A DNA stretch of 64,000 nucleotides from DASVTU01 sp036387415 (GCA_036387415.1 DASVTU010000018.1:124001-188000), one strand, 5' to 3'; shown: positions 17,485-26,459, counted from the first letter of the stretch. Program-made: numbers and translations. The notes: generated by a model from the sequence alone, not told the origin.

Positions 17485-17952
17485 TTATTTGAAGCGGAAA
17501 AGTCGTCCGGCGACGACCAGAATTAGCAGGAGCGTGGTGACGGCGGCGGAGAGCAGGCAGTATTGACAGAAGGCGCGGATGACAAACGCTTGCAGGTAGA
17601 GTAGCCAGAGCGATGCGGCGAACATCAGCGCGACGAGTATGGTCAGCAGGACGCGCAGGCGTGTGTATCCGAAGGCGGAGAGTATGGCGAGGCTGAAGAC
17701 GGCGAAGTAAGCGAGCGCGCCGAGAGCGGCGAGCGGGATGCCACCGACGCTTGAATAATCACTCTGAAGCACTTTGTCGCATCCGGCGACAACCGTGCAG
17801 CGGACGGTGCGACCCGCAAGGTGTTCCACTGTCAGGTAGATGGCATCAAGGAGTCCGACGAGCGCCACTGCCGCCGCCAGCGCGTCGAACCACGCGGCAC
17901 GACGACCGGAAGCGCGCGGTTCGACGGAAGCAACACTGTCGTCCGGTTCCAT
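17485..17952 (-). CDS. Vitamin K epoxide reductase (VKOR) family protein
   Basis: 155 residues with four transmembrane helices. It shows the VKOR cysteine set: loop pair Cys52 and Cys58 (VRC...GC), conserved Ser/Gly region SVGGIPLAALG, and active-site C129-Q-Y-C132 in the last helix. Bacterial VKORs replace DsbB and reoxidise DsbA with quinone. It starts five bases after the stop of the DsbA-like gene, so the two form a translationally close operon for disulfide formation in the periplasm. Unlike many VKORs, no thioredoxin domain is fused here; the partner is the separate gene upstream. Confidence 0.93.
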   Translation of the reverse strand: MEPDDSVASVEPRASGRRAAWFDALAAAVALVGLLDAIYLTVEHLAGRTVRCTVVAGCDKVLQSDYSSVGGIPLAALGALAYFAVFSLAILSAFGYTRLRVLLTILVALMFAASLWLLYLQAFVIRAFCQYCLLSAAVTTLLLILVVAGRLFRFK

Positions 17953-17957
17953 CGTGC

Positions 17958-18749
17958 TTACCGTGTTTTGACATTCATCGCGGCATCGACGTTGACGCGC
18001 GTATTCTGAATGATTTCTTGCATGGAGGAGCCGCCCATTTCGCGTCCGTTGACAAAGATGGTGGGCGTGCCCTGTGCGCCGAGCGAGTCGGCGCGCTGCA
18101 CGTCGGCGGTGATGCGTTGCGTCACCGTGCTGCTATCCAAATCCTTCTTGAAACGCTCCACGTCGAGTCCGAGCGTGCGCGCATAATTGGCAAACAGCGT
18201 ACGCACGTCAGGCCCTTTCTCCCACTCGCTTTGCTTCTCGTAGAGCATATCGTGCATCTCCCAGAACTTACCCTGTAGCCCGGCGGCCTCGGCAGCACGC
18301 GCCGCGTCGCCAGCATACTGGTGTATCCTGAGCGGAAGGTTACGAAAGACGACGCGCAGGCGCGGCCCGTACTGCGCTTCCATCTTCTTGAGTTCGGGAT
18401 GAAACGCGGCGCATGGCGGACACTGGTAGTCGCCGAATTCTTCGAGCGTGACGGGCGCGTTGGCGTCGCCGTGCGTGTGCGGAGGCTGCGCGCCGACTGC
18501 GCCGCCCGCCACGGTCATCGGCGCACGCGGGGCTTTCGATGCCGCGCGGCTCGCGTTGTTACTGTCTGCGGAATTCTGCGTGGTGTTCTGATTGGTCGAA
18601 CTGCGTCCGCCGGAGTTGTCGGAGCGAAACATCATCGCCGCCAAACCGAGCGCGGCCAACAGCACGACGCCGATGATGATGAAAGGAAGGTAACTTTTCC
18701 CTGTAGACGGATTATTTCGTTTCCCTGCGGTCGGATTATTTTTGCTCAT
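17958..18749 (-). CDS. Membrane-anchored DsbA-like thiol oxidoreductase
   Basis: 263 residues from the ATG at 18749; a GTG at 18761 is an alternative and neither has a strong ribosome site. The N-terminal cytoplasmic tail holds an 8-residue tandem duplication (NNPTAGKR / NNPSTGKS). One transmembrane helix follows (about 20-40), then an Asn/Ser-rich linker and a thioredoxin-fold domain with CPPC at about 110-113 in EEFGDYQCPPCAAFHP. It has the DsbA helical insert and the cis-Pro loop GTPTIFVNG. CPPC is common in DsbA/BdbD-type proteins. It pairs with the VKOR gene immediately downstream. Confidence 0.92.
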   Translation of the reverse strand: MSKNNPTAGKRNNPSTGKSYLPFIIIGVVLLAALGLAAMMFRSDNSGGRSSTNQNTTQNSADSNNASRAASKAPRAPMTVAGGAVGAQPPHTHGDANAPVTLEEFGDYQCPPCAAFHPELKKMEAQYGPRLRVVFRNLPLRIHQYAGDAARAAEAAGLQGKFWEMHDMLYEKQSEWEKGPDVRTLFANYARTLGLDVERFKKDLDSSTVTQRITADVQRADSLGAQGTPTIFVNGREMGGSSMQEIIQNTRVNVDAAMNVKTR

Positions 18750-18860
18750 TCTTCTCGTCACCGATTACCAATTTATTAAGACTTAAAAACGGACATCAAA
18801 ATATCAATTTATCGACCGCACATCAATCGCTCGCAGGCAAAAGGCAAACGCCCGCGCGAA

Positions 18861-18946
18861 GGCAAAGGCTTAAAGGTAAAAGGCAAAAGTGAAGAAAGAC
18901 GGCTCGCCATCTCCTCCCTTTTGCCTTTTGCGCTTTTACTTTTGCC
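18861..18946. repeat. Imperfect palindrome of AAAGGCAAAAG words
   Basis: Left arm 18861-18889 (GGCAAAGGCTTAAAGG then TAAAAGGCAAAAG) and right arm 18918-18946 pair at 22 of 29 positions, with 12 perfect pairs nearest the loop. The right arm ends directly at the TAG stop codon (18947-18949) of the minus-strand desaturase-like gene. Confidence 0.7.
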
Positions 18947-19765
18947 CTACAGAGAAGCGGAGGCTTGGGCGATTCTTTTGGTTGTATGCGTCAGATTAGA
19001 GAAGCCGGGCAACTTGGCGACGCGTTGTGTAACGTTGCGATCAAAGAAGGTGATGCCGTCGTCGCCGCCGAAGAGTTTGCCAATCGTGGCGTTGACTTCA
19101 TTGCGCGGCTTCGTCCCTTCCCCGACCGGATTCCAGAAGCGATTGATGACGAACTTCGCCAGTTCGCGTGTAAACCTCGAACGCTCAAGGCGTATGCGCG
19201 CGATGCTCCAATAAAAATGCGCGTGGCTCGATTCTTCATGCGCGATGGCACGCAGCACGCGTTCCAACACGGGATGCCCCGCCGCGCGCCACAATTGACG
19301 GTAAGCTTGCAGCGTCGTCATCTCGTTAATCGCGCCCCAGACCATGTGCGCGCCGGAAAAATGTTGCCCGAAGAGATTGGCGATATAGGAATTGATGGTA
19401 TCGGTGAACGAGTAAGAGAAAGGAACTTTGGCACGCGCCTCTGCAACCCAGTGCTCGCTGGTCGGCACGCCCGCCTCTTCCAGAAAACGATTGATGAGAC
19501 TTCCGTGCTGCATCTCTTCGACGCCCCACCTGTCCATGAAACGGCGGATGTACGGGTCGCGCCCTGTAGGCGTCCGCAGCATGTCGCGATACCAGATTTC
19601 CGTGTAGCTTTCGACATCGCGCATGTAAATCAAGACCGGAAAAAACTCTGGATTGATGGGATGCTCCTGCACTTCCTTCCACGGAATCGAGTCGATAAAC
19701 TTTTTAGTGATAACCTGCGGCTGACTTTCATACCATGCGAGAGCGTCGCGCTCTGTCTCGAACAC
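18947..19765 (-). CDS. Ferritin-like di-iron protein, acyl-ACP desaturase family
   Basis: 272 residues, mostly helical, soluble. Two EExxH motifs typical of di-iron carboxylate proteins are visible: VEEMQHG near residue 82 and HEESSHAHFYW near 178. A preceding Glu (SYTEIWYRDM) and the central INEMTTLQAYRQL helix provide further ligands in the acyl-ACP desaturase pattern. The family introduces double bonds into acyl-ACP using ferredoxin; the substrate here is inferred. Translation probably starts at GTG 19765, which has AAGGAG eight bases upstream. A palindromic repeat begins right at its stop codon. Confidence 0.8.
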   Translation of the reverse strand: MFETERDALAWYESQPQVITKKFIDSIPWKEVQEHPINPEFFPVLIYMRDVESYTEIWYRDMLRTPTGRDPYIRRFMDRWGVEEMQHGSLINRFLEEAGVPTSEHWVAEARAKVPFSYSFTDTINSYIANLFGQHFSGAHMVWGAINEMTTLQAYRQLWRAAGHPVLERVLRAIAHEESSHAHFYWSIARIRLERSRFTRELAKFVINRFWNPVGEGTKPRNEVNATIGKLFGGDDGITFFDRNVTQRVAKLPGFSNLTHTTKRIAQASASL

Positions 19766-19976
19766 AGGGATTCTCCTTTTCAGCGAGTCAATGCTCGGTT
19801 GTCCCCGCCTTGCCTGGGTTTACTCGAACCGAATTTGATTTCTCCGCCGGACGCGAATTTGCTATGCTACGCTCCGACAGCAATTGCACTAAAACTTCGT
19901 CTTCAACTATTCGCACCCGTCGAGGCTGCTTTCCACGGGGCGCATTCTGTCTACACAAGGGCGCATAAGGTTAACG

Positions 19977-20630
19977 ATGCAGAGCGAAGCAACCACCACC
20001 GAAACGGCTCAGGGCGCGGAGACTCTCTACGACCGCTTCGCACATCTCTACGACCTGACCTTCAAATTTAATCGTTATGGCCGCTCCATCGAGCGATATT
20101 TCCGCACGCACCCTCTGCCGCTCTCATCCGGTGCGAAGATTCTCGACGCCGGATGCGGCACCGGACTCCTGACGCTCGCCCTGTTGAATGTGCTCGAACG
20201 CCCCGCGCATGTCACGGCCATTGACCTCTCCAATTCCTCGCTCCACACTGCGCGGCGTGCCGTCCGCAAAACGGATGCGCGTTTGAAACATCGAATCGTC
20301 TTCGCGCAGGCCAACGTCCTCAGTCTTCCTTTTGCCGACGAGACGTTTGAATTCGTCATCACCAGCGGCGCGCTCGAATACGTCCCGCTCCAACAGGGTT
20401 TCAGCGAACTGGCGAGAGTAATTGCGCCCGGCGGCTATCTCTTTCACCTACCTGTCAGGCCGTCGTTCGTGAGCAAGATACTTGAACTCCTCTTTCGCTT
20501 CAAGACCCACCCGCCCAACGAAGTAATCAAAAACACCCGACGCCATTTTCGCATCATCGACGAGCATCATTTTGCCCCTAACGAGCCAATCGGCTGGACG
20601 AAACTCGCGCTCCTGTCACAAAAGCCGTAA
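19977..20630 (+). CDS. SAM-dependent class I methyltransferase
   Basis: 217 residues. Motif I is ILDAGCGTGLLTLAL (SAM-binding Gly-rich loop), motif post-I is VTAIDLSNSSL, motif II is LPFADETFEFVITSGALEYV, motif III is LARVIAPGGYLFHLP. This is the Methyltransf_11/UbiE-like fold. The substrate is unknown. AAGG precedes the start. It is divergent from the desaturase-like gene across a 211-base spacer, so a lipid substrate (for example a fatty acyl chain) is possible but unproven. The stop codon TAA lies inside the first unit of a GTAAATGG word repeat. Confidence 0.85.
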   Translation: MQSEATTTETAQGAETLYDRFAHLYDLTFKFNRYGRSIERYFRTHPLPLSSGAKILDAGCGTGLLTLALLNVLERPAHVTAIDLSNSSLHTARRAVRKTDARLKHRIVFAQANVLSLPFADETFEFVITSGALEYVPLQQGFSELARVIAPGGYLFHLPVRPSFVSKILELLFRFKTHPPNEVIKNTRRHFRIIDEHHFAPNEPIGWTKLALLSQKP

Positions 20631-20735
20631 ATGGTGAATGGGGAATAGAAAAAGCAAAGACATTTGCAACCAACGATTCATCCTTCAAGATTGACGAACC
20701 TCGACCACCATTTACCATTAACTATTTACCACTCA
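20628..20735. repeat. Stop-to-stop palindrome of GGTAAAT/GGTGAAT words
   Basis: ATGGTGAATGG (20631-20641) pairs with CCATTTACCAT (20708-20718) at 10 of 11 positions, and further related words lie outward. The left end includes the TAA stop of the methyltransferase. The right end encodes the last three residues and the TAG stop of the beta-lactamase-like gene (GGTAAATAG on the minus strand). Confidence 0.7.
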
Positions 20736-21720
20736 TGCCTGCCATGACGACGCGCGCCACGGTCGGGATGATTTCGCGCTCGTTCGCGTGGTCGGTCGTG
20801 AACGTGACGAGGATGAAACGCGCGCCGTCCGGTATTTCGATGTAGGCGGCATCGTGGCGCGTCGTGCTCGTCCAACCCGCTTTCGACCAGAGACGGACTC
20901 CTGCGTTATCCGTTAAAGCGATGCCTGTAAAGCCGTGCGCCTGGTCGTCCGGGTCGCTCGATTTTCCCGTGTAGTCGCGTTTCATCAAGTCCAACATCTT
21001 CGCGCTGCGTGCGGGCGAGATGGCGCGTCCGAGCACGATGTCTGTCAACAGTCGTGCCGTGGCATCCGTCGTCAACTTATTGCGATTCTCCAACTTCTGA
21101 CCGACAAACGCGCGTTCGCGTCCATACGGCCCCTCGCACCACGGCTTCTGCACGACATTGATTCCGGTATAACCGAGCGAGGCGAAATAGCGATTGACGA
21201 CACCGCGCTTCTCCGCCCACTTTCGCATCTCCGCAGGCGACAACTCCGCGCCGTTCGACACGCCCGACAAGACATCCACGATGTAATGCGTCGCATCGTT
21301 CGACGAATCGACAATCATGTCGCGCATCGCTCGCTGCAACTCGTCCGAATCACGAATCTTCCCATCTTCAAGCCAACGATGCGTCGCTGCCAGATAGAAC
21401 AACTTGACGACGCTCGCCGGATAAATAGGCTCGCCTCCGCGAAAACTCGCACTGGCGGGTCGCTCGCGGTCGCGCAGGTCAACCAGAGTTATCGCCAGAT
21501 TCTTTTCCTGAAAACCCTTTTCGGCAAAACGCTTGAGTGCACTCTGCGCCGCCTCGTCAACGAGTTTCTGTAGCGGCGCAGATGAAGCAAACGCATTTGA
21601 CGACGAAGCCTCTGCGCCGTCGGGTTTGCCGTTCGTCTTCTTCTGCGCCGTCGCGTGCGAACCGCAGAGAGAAAACAGCAGACATGCAACCAGAACGAAT
21701 CCGAAAACTTTTCGAGTCAT
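20722..21720 (-). CDS. Secreted class A beta-lactamase-like serine hydrolase
   Basis: 332 residues with a signal peptide (FGFVLVACLLFSLCGSHATAQ). The penicillin-binding fold motifs are present: S-V-V-K in YPASVVKLFYL (nucleophile Ser), SSN in VDSSNDATH (the SDN position), and KAG in WSKAGWTS (the KTG position). No Glu166-type omega-loop motif (ExxLN) is obvious, so true beta-lactamase activity is doubtful; many proteins of this PF13354 group have unknown substrates. AGGA precedes the start. It might act on peptidoglycan peptides or an ester substrate in the periplasm. Confidence 0.85.
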   Translation of the reverse strand: MTRKVFGFVLVACLLFSLCGSHATAQKKTNGKPDGAEASSSNAFASSAPLQKLVDEAAQSALKRFAEKGFQEKNLAITLVDLRDRERPASASFRGGEPIYPASVVKLFYLAATHRWLEDGKIRDSDELQRAMRDMIVDSSNDATHYIVDVLSGVSNGAELSPAEMRKWAEKRGVVNRYFASLGYTGINVVQKPWCEGPYGRERAFVGQKLENRNKLTTDATARLLTDIVLGRAISPARSAKMLDLMKRDYTGKSSDPDDQAHGFTGIALTDNAGVRLWSKAGWTSTTRHDAAYIEIPDGARFILVTFTTDHANEREIIPTVARVVMAGMSGK

Positions 21721-21819
21721 ACGCTTATCCTTGTGGGAAAGGGCGAAAGCATCGTCTGCCCTTAAATTACGTTTGAAACCCGGCGAAGGATTGCTGTCGC
21801 GTCAACAAAAATCCGCGTC

Positions 21820-23184
21820 TCAGCGCACCAGGTTGGCAAAGAAATTAATAATCAACACGTTCGAGAAGTCGATGAAGAACGCGCCGACCACGGGCACGAT
21901 GAGAAAACTGCGCGGCGCAGGCGCGTAACGCGCCGTGAGTGCTTCCATGTTGGCGACGGCGTTCGGCGTAATGCCGAGGCCGAAACCGACGTGCCCGCTC
22001 GCCGTCACCGCCGCTTCGTAATCGCGTCCCATCAAGACGAAGGTCACAAGCGTCGCGTAAGCCATCATCAAGGCAACCTGGACGACCAGAATAACCAGCA
22101 TCGGCACGGCTAGCCCCGACAGTTGCCACAGCTTCAAATCCATCAAAGCGATGACGAGAAAAAATGCCAGCGCGATTGTGCCCAGAGCCTCGACCGCCCG
22201 CGCGTCAATCTTGAACCAGCGAAAACGGTCGTCCAGATTGCGTACCAACGCCGCCACAATCATCGCGCCGATGTAACCAGGCAACAGCAAATATTTCCCC
22301 ACCTCCGGCGGAAGCCCCGCACCCGCACGCGCCAACCCTGCGCTAAAGAGTGCGCCAACGCCCATCACCGCGAGAATCGTCGCCAGATTGCGGAGCAACA
22401 CGTAGCCCGTCAGAGGTGGCTTGCTCGCCTCGTCCGTCTCCAGCGCGAGGACGCTCAACGTTCCGGCCTCGTTCGCTTCGCTCCCCGCGCCCGCCTCGTC
22501 CGCCATATCGGCGATGATGTTTTCGCCGCCCTTCTCACGCTCATCGAACGCACCTTCAAAACCATCTCGACGCGAGGGAGATTTCGGCGCAAGGCGAAAA
22601 CGTTTGATGAGCAGCGTCGCCAACGGATTTCCGACGAGGCTCGAAACAAAGATACCGAAGGTCGCGGCGGCGATGATGAGCGTGCCCGCACCCGCGATGC
22701 CCATCTCCTCAAAGGTCTTCGTAAATCCCAGACCCGTCGCGGGGCCGCCCGTCAGGGTCAACGCGCCGCAGATAATACCGAGCGCGGCGGGCGCGCCCAA
22801 CGCGAGCGCCACACCGATGCCGACCACGTTCTGCACCACGGCGGTGAGCGAAGCCAGCAACCAGAAAAATCCCATCCGCCAACCACCCGCGCGCAGGAGT
22901 GTCAGCGTTGCGCCGAGGCCGATGGTGGTGAAGAAGGCGGTCTGCAAAGGCGTGCGGAGCGTCGTGTCGAGAGCGACGCCGAGCGTGCCGCGCCCGCGCA
23001 ACGCGAGTACCAGTAACGCAAACAACAATCCGCCAATCGCCGGAGCCGGAATGCTCGTCCGCGACAAAAAATGAAGACGCTGCTGCAACGCGTATCCGAC
23101 AAATAGAAACATCGACGCCAACGCCAGCGTCAACACCAAATCGAATTTCAGCGTCCGCATCCCTTCAACAACCAACCATTCCAC
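21820..23184 (-). CDS. gltS: Sodium/glutamate symporter (GltS family)
   Basis: 454 residues with about ten to twelve transmembrane helices. The GltS pattern is visible in two inverted halves: SIPAPAIGGLLFALL near the start, CGALTLTGGPATGLGFTKTFEEMGI as the first re-entrant loop, and GHVGFGLGITPNAVANMEALTARYAPAPRSFLIVPVVGAF as the second. The central cytoplasmic loop (about 210-260) is longer and more charged than usual. GTG at 23184 is preferred because GGAGG lies about nine bases upstream; the frame can be extended to a TTG at 23208. It would take up glutamate with Na+ across the inner membrane. Confidence 0.9.
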   Translation of the reverse strand: MEWLVVEGMRTLKFDLVLTLALASMFLFVGYALQQRLHFLSRTSIPAPAIGGLLFALLVLALRGRGTLGVALDTTLRTPLQTAFFTTIGLGATLTLLRAGGWRMGFFWLLASLTAVVQNVVGIGVALALGAPAALGIICGALTLTGGPATGLGFTKTFEEMGIAGAGTLIIAAATFGIFVSSLVGNPLATLLIKRFRLAPKSPSRRDGFEGAFDEREKGGENIIADMADEAGAGSEANEAGTLSVLALETDEASKPPLTGYVLLRNLATILAVMGVGALFSAGLARAGAGLPPEVGKYLLLPGYIGAMIVAALVRNLDDRFRWFKIDARAVEALGTIALAFFLVIALMDLKLWQLSGLAVPMLVILVVQVALMMAYATLVTFVLMGRDYEAAVTASGHVGFGLGITPNAVANMEALTARYAPAPRSFLIVPVVGAFFIDFSNVLIINFFANLVR

Positions 23185-23208
23185 TTTCGCCAGTCCTCCG
23201 GGAAACAA

Positions 23209-23246
23209 GAAACAGTAGCCAGTAGTCAGTAAACAGTAGTCAGTAG
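23209..23246. repeat. CAGTAGT word repeat
   Basis: Short tandem words of form CAGTAG[TC] with AAA interruptions. A 17-base segment (23213-23229, CAGTAGCCAGTAGTCAG) is identical to 26460-26476. The spacer to 23536 also contains weak promoter-like AT-rich stretches and no supported gene. Confidence 0.65.
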
Positions 23247-23536
23247 AAAAGCATTCGTCTTTCGATGTTTAAGAGAGATGCTGAAGAAACGAGGCGAAAG
23301 TGAGACACACGGCGACTGATGAGAGAACTGCTGTGCCGGGTTTCATTTGATTGTCTCCGTGTCCTTTTTCCGCACGCGCCGCGACGAACTCTTGAATCCT
23401 GCAACGGCGTGAACGCCGACGTTGCTCGCATGCTGGCGTGTGTTTACGTGTCTGTTATCTGAAGTGCGTGCGCGTAGTGTATCATTGGCGGCGACCTGCC
23501 GGAACAAAAAATCTACTCCCAACGGCGACTCAAACG

Positions 23537-26455
23537 GTGGACTCTTTAATCGAAAATCTACGGCGCACGGTCGGGCGCGAGCAGTTATTGACCGAGCCTG
23601 ACGAATTGCTGGTTTACGAGTGCGACGGGCTGACGCATTACCGTGCGCGCCCGCGCGCCGTGGTCTTTCCGCATTCGACGGAAGAGGTGTCGGCGGTGGT
23701 TCGCATGCTGGGGCGCGAGGGTGTTTCGTTCGCGCCGCGCGGGGCGGGGACGGGTCTGTCGGGCGGCGCGTTGGCGTTGGGAGATGGCGTCGTTATTGAA
23801 CTGGCGCGCATGCGTCGGCTGCTCAAGATTGATGCCGGGAATCGTCTCGCCGTGGTCGAGACCGGGCTGATTAACGCGCAACTTTCGCGCGCCGTCGCGC
23901 CTTTCAATCTTCATTACGTGCCCGACCCGTCGAGTCAGGCGACGTGCACCATCGGCGGCAACATCGCGGAGAACGCGGGCGGCATCCACTGTCTCAAGTA
24001 CGGCACGACGGTTGACCATGTGCTCTCGACGCGCGTCGTTTTGGCGGATGGAGAGATTGTGGATTTGACGTGTGGCGACGAAGGTGCGTCGGGCTACGAC
24101 CTGCTCGGTCTCTTCGTCGGCTCCGAAGGAACGTTTGGAATCGCGACCGAGGCGACCGTCAGGCTAACGCCGATTGCGCCCGCCGTTCGCACGCTGCTGG
24201 CGGATTTCGCGGACGTAGACGATGCGAGCCGCGCCGTCTCCGCCATCATCGCCGGAGGTCTGTTGCCAGCCGCGTTGGAGATGGTTGACGGAGCGACGAT
24301 TCGCGCGGTCGAAGCGAGCGTCTTCGCGGCTGGTCTGCCGTTGGATGCGGAAGCGGCGTTGCTGGTCGAACTCGACGGACTCGACGCGGGGCTGGACGAT
24401 GAAGCGCAACGCGTCGAAGACATCTGCATGCGTCACGGCGCGCGTCTCTGTCGTCGTGCGGCGGACGAGCGCGAACGGAAGAAATTCTGGGCGGCGCGCA
24501 AAGGCGCGTTCGGTGCGATGGGTCGCATCTCGCCGGATTTGATGTTGCAGGATGCGGTGGTTCCGCGTTCGCGTCTGCCGGAAGTTTTGGCCGACATCTA
24601 TCGCATCGGCGCGAAATACAAACTACGCATCGCCAACGTCTTTCACGCGGGCGACGGCAACCTTCATCCCTTCATCTGCTTCGACGGGCGCGACCGCGAC
24701 GAAGTGGCGCGCGTGCACGAAGCCGGACGCGAGATTATGGAAACATGCGTCGGCGCGGGCGGCACGATTACCGGCGAGCATGGCGTCGGCCTCGACAAGA
24801 GCGCGTATCTTCCGCTCGTTTTCTCCGATGCAGACCTCGACGCGATGCTCCGCGTCCGCGCCGCCTTCGATCCCGCTGGCTTGTGCAATCCCGGCAAAAT
24901 CATTCCCGCACCTCAAGGCTGCGGCGAAGCGCGTGCGGCGGCGAAGAAGACCGAAGCGAGGCACGCAGATGCGACATCAAGACGCGGAGATGCGGAAATG
25001 CAGCGACGCTTGAACGGTGCGACTGCGGCAACCGACAACGTTGAGGACGCGAACGTTGAAGCGACAGCCACCGTTCGAGCGACAGCCGTTGCGCCGCGTC
25101 TACACGTCGGCGTGTCGCCGCGTTTCGTCGCCGCACGCTCCGCGTCTCATCAGAAGCCACTCAATCTCGAACGCTCGTCAAACGCGCTCGTCGCAATCGT
25201 CGGCGCGGAGAATGTTTCTGTGACGAGCGCCGGAGAGACGCGCGAGGCAATCGAGGTTACACCCGCGAACGCTGCGGAAGTGTCAGAGATTTTGCGTCTT
25301 GCGGCGAGCGAAGCATGGTCGGTTGTTCCGGCGGGCGCGGGCGTGTGGCTTGATGCGGGTCAGGCGTTGCGGCGTCCGGTCAATCTCATCGTCAAAACCA
25401 CGCGCATGTCGCGCCTCGTCGAACACGAACCAGCCGATCTCGTCGCCACGGTCGAAGCCGGAATGACTCTTCGCAGTCTCAATCAAACACTCGCGCACGC
25501 CGGACAATGGCTTGCGCTCGACCCGCCCGACGACGGGCGCGCGACCCTCGGCGGCATCGCCGCCACCGGACTCGCCGGAGCGCAATCCTTATCTTATGGT
25601 GCGCCGCGCAGCATGGTGCTCGGCATGCGCGTTGCTCTGGCGGGCGGCGAAATTATCAAGGCGGGCGGGCGCGTCGTGAAAAACGTCGCGGGCTACGACA
25701 TGTGCAAACTCTTCGTCGGCAGCTACGGCACGCTCGGCATGATTCTGGAAACGACTTTTCGGCTTCGCCCGCTTCCCTCGCATCAAGCGACAGTCGTCGT
25801 GCGTGGAACCGACTTCGCCGCGTTGCTCGATGGCGGGCGAGCCATCATCGGCACGCAGTTTCGACCCGTCGCCTTTGAACTCGTCTCGCCGCGTCTGGCG
25901 CAAGCTCTCAACCTCTCAGGCGACGCCGACGCACACGCTCTGCTCATCCGTTTCGCGGGCAACGAGAGCGCAGTCCGGCATCAACAGTCGCAGGCCGAGG
26001 CGTTGCTCGGCAAAATCGACGGCGTTTCTTCCGCCGCATCACACGCCGACGACTCGCGCCTGTGGAGCGATTTCGCGGCAGCGACTTTGCCGTCGGGCGA
26101 CGGCCTCGCGTGGCGTGCCACGTCGCGTCCGAGCGAACTGGGAGCACTGCTGCTCTCGACGCTCAAGCGCAACACATTCAACGAGACGGAAGCCCTCTGG
26201 CATGCAAGCGTCGGCATCGGTCGTCTGCGCGTGCACGAACGCGTCACGGCTGAGACAGAACAGGTCGCGTCGGCGCTTGAGAAGTTGCGACGGACAGCAC
26301 ACGCCTCCGGCGGCTCGCTTGTCGTCGAACATGCGCCCGTCGAATTGAAACGCGCATTCAACCCCTGCGACGTTCGCGCCGCTCCCGCGCGCCTGATGCA
26401 TCGCATCAAAGAACAACTCGACCCACAAGATTCGTTTTCGCCCGGAAGATTTTGA
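23537..26455 (+). CDS. GlcD-GlcE fusion: glycolate oxidase FAD-binding subunits in one chain
   Basis: 972 residues from the GTG at 23537; the frame can be extended to a GTG at 23438 and no start has a clear ribosome site. The first half (about 1-460) is GlcD: PCMH FAD-binding domain (APRGAGTGLSGGAL, CTIGGNIAENAGGIHCLKYG) and FAD-oxidase C-terminal domain ending FHAGDGNLHP, TGEHGVGLDK and LCNPGKIIP. The second half (about 545-972) is GlcE: VPAGAGVWLDAG, ATLGGIAATGLAGAQSLSYG, GRVVKNVAGYDMCKLFVGSYGTLG. These are separate genes in E. coli. The linker (about 460-545) is low-complexity and its DNA contains a long inverted repeat. The product would oxidise glycolate or D-lactate to a keto acid, passing electrons to GlcF encoded just downstream. 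Confidence 0.92.
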   Translation: MDSLIENLRRTVGREQLLTEPDELLVYECDGLTHYRARPRAVVFPHSTEEVSAVVRMLGREGVSFAPRGAGTGLSGGALALGDGVVIELARMRRLLKIDAGNRLAVVETGLINAQLSRAVAPFNLHYVPDPSSQATCTIGGNIAENAGGIHCLKYGTTVDHVLSTRVVLADGEIVDLTCGDEGASGYDLLGLFVGSEGTFGIATEATVRLTPIAPAVRTLLADFADVDDASRAVSAIIAGGLLPAALEMVDGATIRAVEASVFAAGLPLDAEAALLVELDGLDAGLDDEAQRVEDICMRHGARLCRRAADERERKKFWAARKGAFGAMGRISPDLMLQDAVVPRSRLPEVLADIYRIGAKYKLRIANVFHAGDGNLHPFICFDGRDRDEVARVHEAGREIMETCVGAGGTITGEHGVGLDKSAYLPLVFSDADLDAMLRVRAAFDPAGLCNPGKIIPAPQGCGEARAAAKKTEARHADATSRRGDAEMQRRLNGATAATDNVEDANVEATATVRATAVAPRLHVGVSPRFVAARSASHQKPLNLERSSNALVAIVGAENVSVTSAGETREAIEVTPANAAEVSEILRLAASEAWSVVPAGAGVWLDAGQALRRPVNLIVKTTRMSRLVEHEPADLVATVEAGMTLRSLNQTLAHAGQWLALDPPDDGRATLGGIAATGLAGAQSLSYGAPRSMVLGMRVALAGGEIIKAGGRVVKNVAGYDMCKLFVGSYGTLGMILETTFRLRPLPSHQATVVVRGTDFAALLDGGRAIIGTQFRPVAFELVSPRLAQALNLSGDADAHALLIRFAGNESAVRHQQSQAEALLGKIDGVSSAASHADDSRLWSDFAAATLPSGDGLAWRATSRPSELGALLLSTLKRNTFNETEALWHASVGIGRLRVHERVTAETEQVASALEKLRRTAHASGGSLVVEHAPVELKRAFNPCDVRAAPARLMHRIKEQLDPQDSFSPGRF
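24980..25147. repeat. Inverted repeat inside the GlcD-GlcE linker
   Basis: Outer arms AGACGCGGAG (24980-24989) and CTCCGCGTCT (25138-25147) are perfect complements, and TGCGG on the left pairs with CCGCA on the right one base further in. Inner arms 25007-25020 and 25068-25081 pair at 12 of 14 positions. The architecture resembles the intergenic word-palindromes of this window, but here it is in frame and translated. Confidence 0.55.
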
Positions 26456-26459
26456 AAAG

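Noticed and set aside
22123..23016. 297-codon plus-strand frame
   Set aside because: Antisense to gltS; Arg/Gln/Glu-rich and without a start signal.
23269..23283. 15-base match TTAAGAGAGATGCTG to 56742-56756
   Set aside because: A single 15-mer match in 64 kb is within chance expectation and the contexts differ (spacer near gltS versus leader of the M1-like gene).
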